Assembly: GCA_029001845.1 (NCBI GenBank)
Contig: JAREWP010000101.1
Location: 1-64,000, forward strand
Length of the DNA: 64,000 bases
Direction of reading: 5' to 3'
From: Candidatus Magnetocorallium paracelense
Lineage (GTDB): Bacteria; Nitrospirota; Thermodesulfovibrionia; Thermodesulfovibrionales; Magnetobacteriaceae
Part shown: positions 1 through 8,423 of the stretch, piece by piece
How the letters are laid out: each line of letters starts with the position of its first letter
How positions within the stretch are numbered: position 1 is the stretch's first letter
The notes under the pieces: generated by a model
Told to the model about the DNA's origin: nothing
The model's input: the letters and a program-made list of their open reading frames with translations, nothing else
The model's database searches: none
Position numbers and translations under genes: made by a program

Positions 1-2
1 AA

Positions 3-221
3 GAGCAGCCAACAATGAAGCAGGCGATAGTAATGGTGGGAGCGATAGGTGGACATTTGGGGCGTAAAAGAGACGGCATGCCGGGTACGGAATGTATCTG
101 GCGAGGATTGCAGCGACTGGACACCGCAGTGGATATGTATGCCATTTTTAAACATTTACCATTACCTCAAATACGTAAGTCTTATCCTCATGCCCTTCTT
201 CCGCCCAAGGGAGACCCTTGA
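3..221 (+). pseudogene. IS4-family transposase, C-terminal fragment (cut by window edge)
   Basis: The frame is open from the window edge to a TGA at 219-221. Its product contains GGHLGRKRDGMPG followed by WRGLQRL, which matches the conserved C-terminal block of IS4-family DDE transposases (usual form GGFLGRKGDGxPG then WRGxQRL). The DDE catalytic residues lie upstream, outside the window, so I cannot say whether the element is intact. The downstream DNA is repeat-like rather than a new gene. The family call rests on this one block. Confidence 0.6.
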
Positions 222-252
222 CACCCACGGCGTTAAGGGTGGGTAAAGCTCA

Positions 253-276
253 TCCCTTCAAAGGGGGAGAGGGAGT
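253..276. repeat. G-rich palindromic repeat, copy 1 (partial)
   Basis: The core CCCTTCAAAGGGGGAGAGG is shared with fuller copies at 10886-10920 and 37218-37252. This copy lacks part of the left arm. All three lie between genes. Confidence 0.65.
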
Positions 277-340
277 ACAGGTCTAAACAAGTTTATCCAT
301 GCCACCCCATACTAAATCTTAAACGTTCTTTAAAGAATGC

Positions 341-1372
341 TCACCTAAAATTGTATGTCTTTAAAAGAGTATTGAATATTTCTTCGGCTGCTGTTATGTT
401 TCCTTTTTCGTTTGCATGGATCACATCGATAAAGAGATTCTCGCTTTTGTTTATGAATGAGGGGACCAGGTCGACACATTTCAGTTGTTCTTTAAGGCAC
501 AGATCAGCGATTATCGCCTGATAATCGTTATGCATCCCGTTTTTCTCCATAACCTGCGGCCTGAAGGGCCAGATGATAAAATAGGGAGCAATATTGTTTT
601 CAGTACTAATGGTATATATATCCTCCAATATGTCTCTGAATTGGAGGAAGTTTACTCTCGGTTCTGCTGACGGCCTGTTCGTTTTGAGGGAAGAGACATT
701 TTGCTTGTTTTTATGCTTTACCGTCAAATGACGTATCAGCGTATATAATCTTATGTTCGCTAACAGACTATCTGTTTTTAACTTTTTTGCAATATCGAAA
801 TCCGATGAATTCGCCCACTTTTGACCGTCATTAAACCAAAACGACACGATTACAATATCGGGTTTCATTTGGAGTCCTCTTTTTTTAAGAAATTTGTACC
901 CCTGAAAAGAGGAGTAACCCGGCACTCCACCATTGATTACCTTGACATGATAACCGCTTTGTAAGAAAAAATTTTCAAGATAAGCAGGCCATGTACTTTT
1001 ATTATCTACTCCTACACCGAATGTGCAGGAGTCGCCGAGAGCAAGAATTCTAATTTCCTCTTTAGTTGAAGAGAGAGGGGCGGATCTGAGATGGTTGCCA
1101 AAGGTAGTAACCTTGAAATCGAGGCGATCCTTTGCGATTTGACCTTTAATGCGATAATCGACAATATTTTTTTTCAATTTCCAAAATAAATAGGTGTCGC
1201 TCTCCAGGATATCGTTTAATGAAGGAATACCAAGAACATTGATAAGATGACTGTGGTCCTTGTATGTTTGATTTTCAGGAGAAGATGTAAATATGCGCGC
1301 GGCAATTTCGAGAGCAGCAAAGAGGAAAAAGGTAATTAAGAATATAATTATTAAATCTCTGATTTTTTTCAC
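341..1372 (-). CDS. membrane-anchored SGNH/GDSL-family hydrolase
   Basis: The 343-residue protein has an N-terminal membrane segment at about 6-28 and then an SGNH esterase/acyltransferase fold. The block I nucleophile is Ser115 in LALGDSCTFGVG. The block II glycine lies near 149 (NGGVPGYSS), block III has Asn181 in FWFND, and block V has Asp316 and His319 in DVIHANEKGN. The full catalytic set is therefore present. Anchored members of this family often add or remove acetyl groups on envelope polysaccharides; that role is inferred from the family. The downstream partner on the same strand would be off the window start. A MITE-like element separates it from the TPR-glycosyltransferase gene upstream. 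The substrate is unknown. Confidence 0.8.
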   Translation of the reverse strand: MKKIRDLIIIFLITFFLFAALEIAARIFTSSPENQTYKDHSHLINVLGIPSLNDILESDTYLFWKLKKNIVDYRIKGQIAKDRLDFKVTTFGNHLRSAPLSSTKEEIRILALGDSCTFGVGVDNKSTWPAYLENFFLQSGYHVKVINGGVPGYSSFQGYKFLKKRGLQMKPDIVIVSFWFNDGQKWANSSDFDIAKKLKTDSLLANIRLYTLIRHLTVKHKNKQNVSSLKTNRPSAEPRVNFLQFRDILEDIYTISTENNIAPYFIIWPFRPQVMEKNGMHNDYQAIIADLCLKEQLKCVDLVPSFINKSENLFIDVIHANEKGNITAAEEIFNTLLKTYNFR

Positions 1373-1417
1373 AATCTTCCGCCAGGTCGTAAAAAGATGA
1401 AACTTCGTATAACTAAG

Positions 1418-1571
1418 AACAGCAGTCAGCTATCAGCGGTCAGCCTTCAGCCATGGAAAGAATTGATGTCATGCTAATATTAAGCTTCACCTTATGGGTG
1501 AAAGTGTTTTGTACAGTAAAGTGTTGCAATTTAAAAGCTGACAGCTGATGGCTGACAGCTAAATGCTTTAT
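1418..1571. repeat. MITE-like inverted-repeat element, family A, copy 1
   Basis: Left end is made of AGTCAGCTATCAGCGGTCAG units and the right end is AGCTGACAGCTGATGG followed by CTGACAGCTAAATGC. In the middle is a small hairpin TTCACCTTATGGGTGAAAG. The same plan (ends, spacing, internal TCACC/GGTGA hairpin) recurs at 30722-30880 and 33049-33204, with a more diverged copy at 3784-3940. It fills most of the gap between two minus-strand genes. Confidence 0.75.
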
Positions 1572-1595
1572 TTAGTTATTATAACTTATGTTGCT

Positions 1596-3779
1596 TTAGT
1601 AGCAATTATTCTTACCTTGCATGCTGCATATTCGCTCTATCGCTTTTTTAGCCGGCTCGAATAGGGGATTTATTTTCAATGCCCGATCGAAGTTGTCATA
1701 AGCCCGATCTATATCTCCACTTTTAAAATAGGCTAGACCTTTATAGTATTGCGCCTCAAAATCCTTTGGCCTTACAGAGAGAGCGGCCTCGAATCGTGTA
1801 ACTGCCTTGTCGAATTCGCCTTTGTTAAGGTAGAGAAGCCCAAGGTTGATCGCCGCTTCATTGTAAGCCGGATTCAATTCCAATGCTTTGAGTGTATATA
1901 TAACAGCCTCATCCATATTTCCCTGCTTCGCTTTCGCCAGGCCCAAATTATAATATGCTTCAACATAATCACGATCTGTTTCGACTGCCTTTTCGAATTC
2001 TCTGACAGCTTCATCCATCCTGCCTTTAACGGCAAGACAGGTTCCGAGGTTCATATGAACTTCGGCATTGCCGGAATACAGCGATAAAGATTTCTTCAGA
2101 TCGACAATACACTTGTCTGTCATTCCTTTCCTGAAATATAAGACTCCCTTAAGTCCAAAATAGGCGGCATTTTTATTATTAATTGCAACTGCTTCTTCCA
2201 GTTCATAGAGAGCCGGATCTAAATTTTCGGTCTTTTCGTAAATCAAAGCCATATTGTAGCGAGCCTTGTCGAAAAAAGGGTCGACAGAGATGGCTTTTTC
2301 GAAGTTTAATCTTGCCATATCTAAATCACCACTCTCAAAGTACACTTTACCTATTGTATTATAATGGTTTGCAGAAGGCAGAAAAACAAATGACCTGCTG
2401 TTTAAAACGGATGCATAGCCAAAGATCAGAAGAAAAAAAAATGAAATAATCAGCTTTTTAATTTTTTTTGATCCAATAAACTCATAAAATGAATATATGG
2501 AATAGGAGGAAAAAATTATGACAACAGGTACGACAGGCAGTCGATATCTTGCAGAAACAAAAAAGAGAATTACTGATAACATAAAAACAGGAAGATAAAA
2601 TCCTATCACCCATATTCTCTTTCTATTTATAATCGAGAGAATAATACCAAGCAGAGCAAAGGGCGTAATCATACCAAAAGATATGAGAGGCAGAGAAAAG
2701 AGGGGCGCAAAAGCTTTACTTTCCCTATAATCGATATTTAGCGGAATCTCTCTGTCCACCCAAAAGAGACGCAGTTTTTTCAAATAGAGTTTCAGTGCTT
2801 CCAAGGGTTGTTCAATAATGAAATTCATTCCTTTTTTCCAAAAATATCGTGACGCCTCTGATGGAGTGGTTGCTTTACCACTCTCTTTTTCAAAATATGA
2901 GATCGAACTCTTAATCTGACTTATAGGGGAATCCGATATTCCGTGAGGGCTCATAAAGAGTCCGTTGGCATCGAGATTATTACCAATGTAAAAATTGATC
3001 CCTCCATGTGACGGTAAAGGTGATAATTTTTGTGAAGTCATGTAATTTCTTGTACTCATCAGTGAAAGTATGAGAAGAATGCCAAGAAAAAAAAGAATAA
3101 GCGACTTTATGGCTCTTTGCTTATCGGAACCTTTAATAATTCCAATTGTAAGCATAATGGCGGGAACAGGTAGAAAAATTAATGAATTGGGTCTGCCGAG
3201 AACCATGACGCCAAATACAATACCGGAAATCATGTAGAATAAAGGCATACGGGAGATGTCGGCGGATATAAGGGTATAGAGAAAAAGAGTGGTAAGGAAA
3301 ATAACTATCGTTGTAGGCAGAAGAAGTCCGGTGTAGAATATGGCGATACCATATAATGCGTAAGAAAGGCCGCTTATAAAACCGGTATATCTGTTGAAAA
3401 GCATAGTCGCTGTCATATACAAAAGAACTGCGCTTACGGAATCAATGACAGCTTGAACGATTAAAACGAAGAGGTGGTTGTCGCCAGTAAGAAGTTCGAT
3501 CAGGGCAAGAAAAACGGGATAAAGCGGATTGAGTAAAGCAGCGTCCGGGGAAGTGATATTTCCCTTAAGAATATCTTCGGCAATTGCTTTGTATTCGCTG
3601 GAATCCATGGCAATGCCTGAGTACAGAGGGGTCGGGTAGGCCTGGTAAAGGTAGATTATTCGCAGAATGAGAGCCGGGAAGAAGATTAAGGAAGGGAGGA
3701 AGAGGAAAGGAGTGTTTTTAAAGAGTGATTGGAGCTTTTTATTTAACTGCTCAGGCGCAGATAATATCGTTTTATTCAT
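1596..3779 (-). CDS. GT39/ArnT-like glycosyltransferase with C-terminal TPR domain
   Basis: This 727-residue protein starts with a membrane segment at about 24-46. It then has an acidic first loop (AMDSSEY, Asp59 and Glu62) where GT-C glycosyltransferases keep their catalytic acid, and about ten further membrane spans to about residue 465. Seven tetratricopeptide repeats follow to the end, recognisable by recurring AxxxLG, GxxDEA and AxxxNP patterns. GT-C enzymes transfer sugars from polyprenyl-phosphate donors to lipid or protein acceptors on the outer face of the inner membrane. The TPR tail could hold an acceptor or partner protein (inference). The strand and position next to the SGNH hydrolase suggest a shared role in envelope glycan or glycoprotein synthesis, but a 223-bp gap with a repeat element separates them. 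Confidence 0.75.
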   Translation of the reverse strand: MNKTILSAPEQLNKKLQSLFKNTPFLFLPSLIFFPALILRIIYLYQAYPTPLYSGIAMDSSEYKAIAEDILKGNITSPDAALLNPLYPVFLALIELLTGDNHLFVLIVQAVIDSVSAVLLYMTATMLFNRYTGFISGLSYALYGIAIFYTGLLLPTTIVIFLTTLFLYTLISADISRMPLFYMISGIVFGVMVLGRPNSLIFLPVPAIMLTIGIIKGSDKQRAIKSLILFFLGILLILSLMSTRNYMTSQKLSPLPSHGGINFYIGNNLDANGLFMSPHGISDSPISQIKSSISYFEKESGKATTPSEASRYFWKKGMNFIIEQPLEALKLYLKKLRLFWVDREIPLNIDYRESKAFAPLFSLPLISFGMITPFALLGIILSIINRKRIWVIGFYLPVFMLSVILFFVSARYRLPVVPVVIIFSSYSIYSFYEFIGSKKIKKLIISFFFLLIFGYASVLNSRSFVFLPSANHYNTIGKVYFESGDLDMARLNFEKAISVDPFFDKARYNMALIYEKTENLDPALYELEEAVAINNKNAAYFGLKGVLYFRKGMTDKCIVDLKKSLSLYSGNAEVHMNLGTCLAVKGRMDEAVREFEKAVETDRDYVEAYYNLGLAKAKQGNMDEAVIYTLKALELNPAYNEAAINLGLLYLNKGEFDKAVTRFEAALSVRPKDFEAQYYKGLAYFKSGDIDRAYDNFDRALKINPLFEPAKKAIERICSMQGKNNCY

Positions 3780-3783
3780 CCTT

Positions 3784-3940
3784 AAAACAGCATTCAGCTA
3801 TCAGCAGTCAGCTGTCAGTCCTCTGTTTTCAATGTTTTGCACATTAACCGGTATATTCCTTTTTGGGTGAGTGCTGTTTTTGACGTAACGCTTTGATTTT
3901 TCTTAGCTGATTGCTGATAGCTGACCGCTTTTTTTTTAGG
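3784..3940. repeat. MITE-like inverted-repeat element, family A, copy 2
   Basis: Left end CATTCAGCTATCAGCAGTCA and right end GCTGATTGCTGATAGCTGAC are inverted copies of one another and match the other family A ends. The internal part is more diverged than in the other three copies. Together with the small ORF described next, it fills the 303-bp gap between genes. Confidence 0.7.
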
Positions 3941-3941
3941 T

Positions 3942-4086
3942 TCATACGATATCGTCATTGAGAAAATCGATTAACTTCTTGCGTATCCTATCAGCTTCCA
4001 TTGCATTTCTTTTTGTATATGCAGAGGCAGGCGTCAGATTCGGCCAAGTCGATTATTGATGAGTAGATACGATCAATATCTGTCAT
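3942..4086 (-). pseudogene. possible small frameshifted ORF coupled to the REC/HD-GYP gene
   Basis: An ATG at 4084-4086 overlaps the stop of the upstream regulator gene in an ATGA arrangement, as in translationally coupled genes. Its frame opens MTDIDRIYSSIIDLAES and stops after 31 codons. A shifted frame then gives a coding-like tail (KRNAMEADRIRKKLIDFL) that ends at 3942, exactly at the edge of repeat copy 2. One indel would join them into a protein of about 48 residues. It may be a small helical protein broken by a frameshift, a sequencing error, or chance. No family is recognised with confidence. Confidence 0.3.
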
Positions 4087-5621
4087 CTCTTGAGCTCAAT
4101 CAATGCGTCTACCACTTCAGGATCGAAATGTTCGCCGGATTTGCTTTCTATGAATTGGAGCGCAGCTTTTTTACTGTAAGGTTCTCCATCAAATCTATGG
4201 GAAATCAAAGTGGAATAAAAAACCGCCGCACTTACTATTCTGGCGCTCAATGGTATTTCATTACCTTTCAGTCCTCCGGGAAATCCTGTACCATCAAATT
4301 TTTCATGATGGTATTTGGCGATTATTCCGGCCATATGGAGAAAATTATTATCCATGACTTTATCGGCGGCTTCCAGTATAATTTGATTTCCAAATGAAGA
4401 GTGCTCCAGAAGAGCCTCCCACTCCTCTAATGTCAGTGACTCGGATTTTTTGATAATTTTTTCAGGTATCCCGATTTTAGCGATATCGTATATACTGCAG
4501 GCGGAACGTAACATATGCAAAAATTTTTCGTCAATCTCTTGTATGAATCTGCCTCTCTCAAAGAGCTTTTCTGCAATTTCGACAGCTGTCTTTCCAACAC
4601 CATTCGCAGGGTCACAGGGTCTGCCGGCATTCAGTTCGGCTATCCTTACAATGCCTTTCACTGCAGCATCTTTGATGTCATTGAAACGATTATTCAAATA
4701 TAAATTATTGAATGCAGCAGAAACATTGGAACAAAAGTATTCAAGAAGCTGCCTGTCCCACTCATCGGGTAAACCACACTTTTCCACATAAACGACGCTG
4801 ATTAGTTTGCTTTTACTTCTGAAAAAGACAATGCTTCGGTTATCGTAATACAAACACTCTTCGTTTTCACAGGCATTTTTAATGTCTTTTAATATATCGC
4901 TGCCAACAACATTTTCAACTTTATTGCCTGTATGTCTCTCGTACATGCCGGTGCCTGCCAGGATTATGAGTTCCTTATCACATTCTCCGGTGAGAAAGCC
5001 CGTGGTCTGGCAATAGAGAGCATCATTGCCACAACGGAGAATGGAGATTAATTGCTCAAGGATACCGGAAACAAAGTTTTCCATAGACTTCAGCTTGAAA
5101 AGAGAAGCGGAAGATTCAATAATTTTTTTCAATCCTCTTCTGCCTGTATCTATCGTGACAATGTCATTGTAGGCTCTAAGAGACGAAATTACTGAAGTAA
5201 AGAGCTTGTCGGCAGTGAGTTCATCCTTGGTTTTATAGTCGTTAATGTCATAATTGACTACGATATCCTCTTCAGGCGCCTGACCGGGCTGACCTGTGCG
5301 TAGGATTATTCTGACAAATTTGTTTTTTATCTCCTCTCTGATATGCTTAACAACTTTTAGACCTGCGCTTTCGTCCTCCATTACGACATCTAAAAATATG
5401 AGCGCCGTATCGGGGTTTTCCTCCATCAGTCTGATGGCTTCATTACCTGAATAAGCATTGATGAAGTGCAACGCTCTGTCTTCGAAGGTCAGTTTTCTTA
5501 AAGCCATTTTGGTTATATTATGAATACCTTCATCGTCGTCTACAATCATAACTTTCCATCTCTCTTTTTCAGTTGATTGCTCTCTCTCACTGGCGAATAT
5601 GATTTTATCCGAATCGGTCAA
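4083..5621 (-). CDS. response regulator: REC, DUF3369-like middle, degenerate HD-GYP domain
   Basis: The 512-residue protein has a receiver domain at about 22-150 with phospho-acceptor Asp78 in LIFLDVVMED, a GAF-like DUF3369 middle at about 155-310, and a C-terminal HD-GYP domain at about 335-510. HD-GYP proteins normally hydrolyse cyclic-di-GMP. Here several metal ligands are changed. The HD pair reads Tyr378-Asp379 (SIYDIAKIGIP) where the family has LHDIGKIGIP. The usual DVFDAL block reads AVFYSTL. The HHExxDGxGxP block (438-448) and H407 of LLEHSS are kept. It may bind rather than cleave its ligand. The receiver is closely similar to that of the divergent REC-PAS-kinase at 11290. It lies 280 bp after the histidine kinase at 5902, which is a plausible partner. 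Confidence 0.85.
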   Translation of the reverse strand: MTDSDKIIFASEREQSTEKERWKVMIVDDDEGIHNITKMALRKLTFEDRALHFINAYSGNEAIRLMEENPDTALIFLDVVMEDESAGLKVVKHIREEIKNKFVRIILRTGQPGQAPEEDIVVNYDINDYKTKDELTADKLFTSVISSLRAYNDIVTIDTGRRGLKKIIESSASLFKLKSMENFVSGILEQLISILRCGNDALYCQTTGFLTGECDKELIILAGTGMYERHTGNKVENVVGSDILKDIKNACENEECLYYDNRSIVFFRSKSKLISVVYVEKCGLPDEWDRQLLEYFCSNVSAAFNNLYLNNRFNDIKDAAVKGIVRIAELNAGRPCDPANGVGKTAVEIAEKLFERGRFIQEIDEKFLHMLRSACSIYDIAKIGIPEKIIKKSESLTLEEWEALLEHSSFGNQIILEAADKVMDNNFLHMAGIIAKYHHEKFDGTGFPGGLKGNEIPLSARIVSAAVFYSTLISHRFDGEPYSKKAALQFIESKSGEHFDPEVVDALIELKR

Positions 5622-5652
5622 ATTACCCTCCTAAATTGTTTAAGTATGAGTT

Positions 5653-5720
5653 TAAAAAACAGCATTCGGCAGTCAGCGATCAGCTGGCTGAAGGCTGATC
5701 GCTGACTGCCGTTTTTAGGA
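5653..5720. terminator. family A short form: perfect 18-bp hairpin, possible terminator
   Basis: The arms CGGCAGTCAGCGATCAGC (5667-5684) and GCTGATCGCTGACTGCCG (5694-5711) pair perfectly around a 9-base loop and are flanked by T runs on both strands. The unit sequence matches the ends of the longer family A elements, but without their ~100-bp interior. It could act as a terminator on either strand, lying between the histidine kinase and the regulator gene. Confidence 0.6.
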
Positions 5721-5760
5721 TGAATTGTGTGAAACTGTATTTAACGTAGACTCTAATGTT

Positions 5761-5902
5761 GTGTCAAGCATTAATTGACGTAAGCAATCTGTCATTTCGA
5801 ACGTAGCGAAGTGAAGTGAGAAATCTTAAACGGTGGGATAGAAGCTAACGGCTAAAGATTTCTCACTTTGGTCGAAATGACAAATCAGGCTTGACATGAC
5901 AC
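5761..5902. repeat. inverted repeat with TGTCATTTCGA ends
   Basis: TGTCATTTCGA with GTGAGAAATCTT (5790-5827) is repeated in inverse as AAGATTTCTCAC with TCGAAATGACA (5855-5881). An outer pair, GTGTCAAGC and GCTTGACATGACAC, brings the element up to the stop codon of the kinase gene. Similar TTTCGA...GAGAAATCTT repeats are common in many bacterial genomes. Confidence 0.6.
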
Positions 5903-7458
5903 TAATCTGTAATCGGTAGTTTAATAATAAAACCGGCGCCCTCTCCTTCAACGCTTTCACATGTAATCGTGCCTTTCATGCTCTGACTTACAAGATTATA
6001 TACAATATGAAGCCCCAGTCCGGTGCCGCCACTTCCACGCTTTGTTGTATAAAAGGGGTCGAATATCTTTCCAAGGTTCTCACGGGGAATTCCTTTTCCA
6101 TTGTCTCTGAGTATAATTTGCACTTGATCGCCGGTATTGGTGACATCAATACTTATAATACCATTCTCACCGTCGTCATATCCATGTATTAATGAATTGA
6201 TTATGAGATTTGTGATTATTTGAGCAAAGGCGCCGGGGTAGCTGTCAAGTATGATACTATCGGGACAGTTTATTTGAGTTACGATGGAAGTTCTTTTTAG
6301 TTTCGGACGCAAGCTCAAAATAATATCTCCAAGATACTCCTTGACATCGAATTTTCTTTTATCCCTGCTTGTCTGATCTGCAGAGACCTGCTTGAAGCTT
6401 TTTACCAGATCGGAGGTTCTGTTTAAATGCTGTAAAATAATATTACTGATTTCAGTCGCTTCTTCGAAATACTCTTCCAGGGCGGATCTGGTCATTTCGT
6501 TCTTTTCAAGCAAAGATTTAATTTTTGATGTTGTCTTCTTTAAATGGGAAGATGCCGTTACACCGATACCGACAGGTGTGTTTATCTCATGGGCGATTCC
6601 GGCCACTAACTGACCCAGGGAAGCCATCTTTTCCGATTCCACCAGTTGTTTCTGGCTGCTTTGAAGCTCTTTGTGGGCTTTTTCTATTTCATCAATCGTG
6701 TATTGCAGTTTATCTGACATTTCATTAAAAGAGAATGACAGATCTCCGATTTCGTTATTTATCGATACAGTCGAACGAGCCGACAAATCACCATTCATAA
6801 TTTCCATTGTCGTATTTCTAAGCATCAATATAGGTCTGGTTATTTGTTGTGCAAAAAGAAAAGCGCCTATGGCGCCAAAGGCAAGAGAAAAAAGGGCAAG
6901 AATCCCTATGGTCATATACATGGTTTTAACCTGCTTTTTATAGCTGTCTATAGATAAACCGATATGCAGCCATCCCCACTCTATACCTGACGATTCCAGG
7001 GGATAGGAGTAGTGAAAAACTTCACGGTCTACAAGAGGGTTAAAATATATCCTCCCCTTGTAATCCAAGTCGTAATCAGTGAGCCACTCAGGGTCGGGAG
7101 CGTCGCTTTGTGTCCACTCTTCTTTTGTGTGTATAAGTACAAAACCGTTGTTTCGTACAACAATAACATAGAGAATATCCGGATTTTTTTCTACAACTTC
7201 CATATTATGTGTGACGATAAAGCTGTATTCTCCTTTAATAATGGCGATACTGCATATCTGCGAGATCGAGGAAGAGATACTTTTAGCTTGTGTTACCAGG
7301 CTTTTTAAAATATTCTCTTGGTGTTTGGGGATGGTAAGTGCTACAAAGAAGGTGATTATAAAAAAAAGAAGAAAAAAGATAATTGCAAAAATTCGAGAGA
7401 ATATTCCAAACCGTCTCGAACCTGTTTTTGAAGATGTTGTTAAATGCTTGGATGTCAT
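5902..7458 (-). CDS. membrane sensor histidine kinase (periplasmic sensor, HAMP, HisKA, HATPase)
   Basis: The 518-residue protein has membrane segments at about 21-42 and 180-204 that bracket a ~135-residue periplasmic sensor. A HAMP domain follows (205-258), then a short coiled coil, then a dimerisation domain with phospho-acceptor His290 in [13 protein letters not shown]. The ATPase domain has N box LIINSLIHG, G1 DNGKGIP and G2 GGTGLGLHI. It is the last gene of a tight minus-strand run (TolC, two PhnD-like proteins, kinase) and begins 29 bp after the second binding protein. It may therefore read the occupancy of those proteins through its periplasmic domain; this is inferred from context. 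The likely phospho-acceptor partner is the REC/HD-GYP protein downstream. Confidence 0.85.
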   Translation of the reverse strand: MTSKHLTTSSKTGSRRFGIFSRIFAIIFFLLFFIITFFVALTIPKHQENILKSLVTQAKSISSSISQICSIAIIKGEYSFIVTHNMEVVEKNPDILYVIVVRNNGFVLIHTKEEWTQSDAPDPEWLTDYDLDYKGRIYFNPLVDREVFHYSYPLESSGIEWGWLHIGLSIDSYKKQVKTMYMTIGILALFSLAFGAIGAFLFAQQITRPILMLRNTTMEIMNGDLSARSTVSINNEIGDLSFSFNEMSDKLQYTIDEIEKAHKELQSSQKQLVESEKMASLGQLVAGIAHEINTPVGIGVTASSHLKKTTSKIKSLLEKNEMTRSALEEYFEEATEISNIILQHLNRTSDLVKSFKQVSADQTSRDKRKFDVKEYLGDIILSLRPKLKRTSIVTQINCPDSIILDSYPGAFAQIITNLIINSLIHGYDDGENGIISIDVTNTGDQVQIILRDNGKGIPRENLGKIFDPFYTTKRGSGGTGLGLHIVYNLVSQSMKGTITCESVEGEGAGFIIKLPITD

Positions 7459-7487
7459 AATTAAAGCTGAAATTGTAAATGTTTTTT

Positions 7488-8423
7488 TTAGTTTTTCATT
7501 TTAAGATCATTATACTCATGAACAAGAGATTCCAAGGTTTTCACATCGGATTCATGTAAAGGCGGAAATCCTTCAGATTTATAGAGCGTTAAAAACTGCC
7601 TTCCCCTCGGTGTATCTCTGACTTGCAAAAAGGCGTCCATAATTCTCTTTTTATGTTTATAGGATTTTCTGAAAAATGAGATATATTGAGCCACTTCCGG
7701 AGAGGCGGCTAGTGTCATGAGTTTTTTTCCAACCTGGGGATTCAGTTCTTTCATGGTGTTAAAGGCCAAATCAGTGACAACGCCAAGGCTAACCTCTTTA
7801 AAAAAAAGAGCCAGTATGATTTTTGAAAAAGAATCTTTCTCGATGATATTACTAAAAAAAATGTTATGCTCCTCAAATTCATTTCGGAGAAGGAGAAGAT
7901 TTAAAAATACGAGACCAAGGTCATTTTCTCTTTTAACCGCCAAGGCGCCGCCTTTTAGTTGTGCAATATTTGAAATATTGGTATTAACATTTGTTAAAAG
8001 AAGATATCTGATAGTCTTTTTACCGCCTCTCATGTTGCCATAGGCCAACTCATACTCTGCCAGACGATTCCTGATATTGATATAATCAACCGGCGCCGTG
8101 CTCCCTATATCGATTTTACCTGTGTTGAAATCATTGATTAAGAGATTTAAGTCATCATAAAAATGCATTTCCGCTTTAATACCGAACCTGGCGGCCAGTT
8201 CTTTGGTCCATATCTCCATAGCTATTTTAGCATCTGCCAGCACAATACCACTGATATGTTTTGTAGAGAGCCCGATAACAATGCGAGGTTCATCAACCTC
8301 TTGCGCATTGGCGCAGGTCAGGTCTGAAAAGAGAAAAAAAAACCATAGAAATACGAGAACAAGGCAAGCTCTTGCACTTACCGGGCTATTCTTTTTTTTT
8401 ATTCTTAAGTATTCGATATTCAT
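7488..8423 (-). CDS. PhnD-like periplasmic binding protein, paralogue B
   Basis: The 311-residue precursor has a signal peptide (hydrophobic VLVFLWFFFLFSDLTCANAQ, cleavage near 40). A two-lobed binding-protein fold of the phosphate/phosphite/phosphonate (PhnD, TIGR01098-like) type follows. Typical family features are the early IGLSTKHISG strand, FNTGKIDIGSTAPVDYI, the LKGGALAVKRENDLG hinge region and a late PRGRQFLTLYK. It overlaps the end of the preceding paralogue by 38 bp, so the two are translated together. No ABC permease or ATPase gene is nearby, which argues for a sensory rather than a transport role. The ligand is not known; oxyanions are the family norm. Confidence 0.8.
   Translation of the reverse strand: MNIEYLRIKKKNSPVSARACLVLVFLWFFFLFSDLTCANAQEVDEPRIVIGLSTKHISGIVLADAKIAMEIWTKELAARFGIKAEMHFYDDLNLLINDFNTGKIDIGSTAPVDYINIRNRLAEYELAYGNMRGGKKTIRYLLLTNVNTNISNIAQLKGGALAVKRENDLGLVFLNLLLLRNEFEEHNIFFSNIIEKDSFSKIILALFFKEVSLGVVTDLAFNTMKELNPQVGKKLMTLAASPEVAQYISFFRKSYKHKKRIMDAFLQVRDTPRGRQFLTLYKSEGFPPLHESDVKTLESLVHEYNDLKMKN

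Noticed and set aside
485-670. Short plus-strand ORF within the SGNH gene
   Set aside because: It is antisense to a conserved protein and has no family features.
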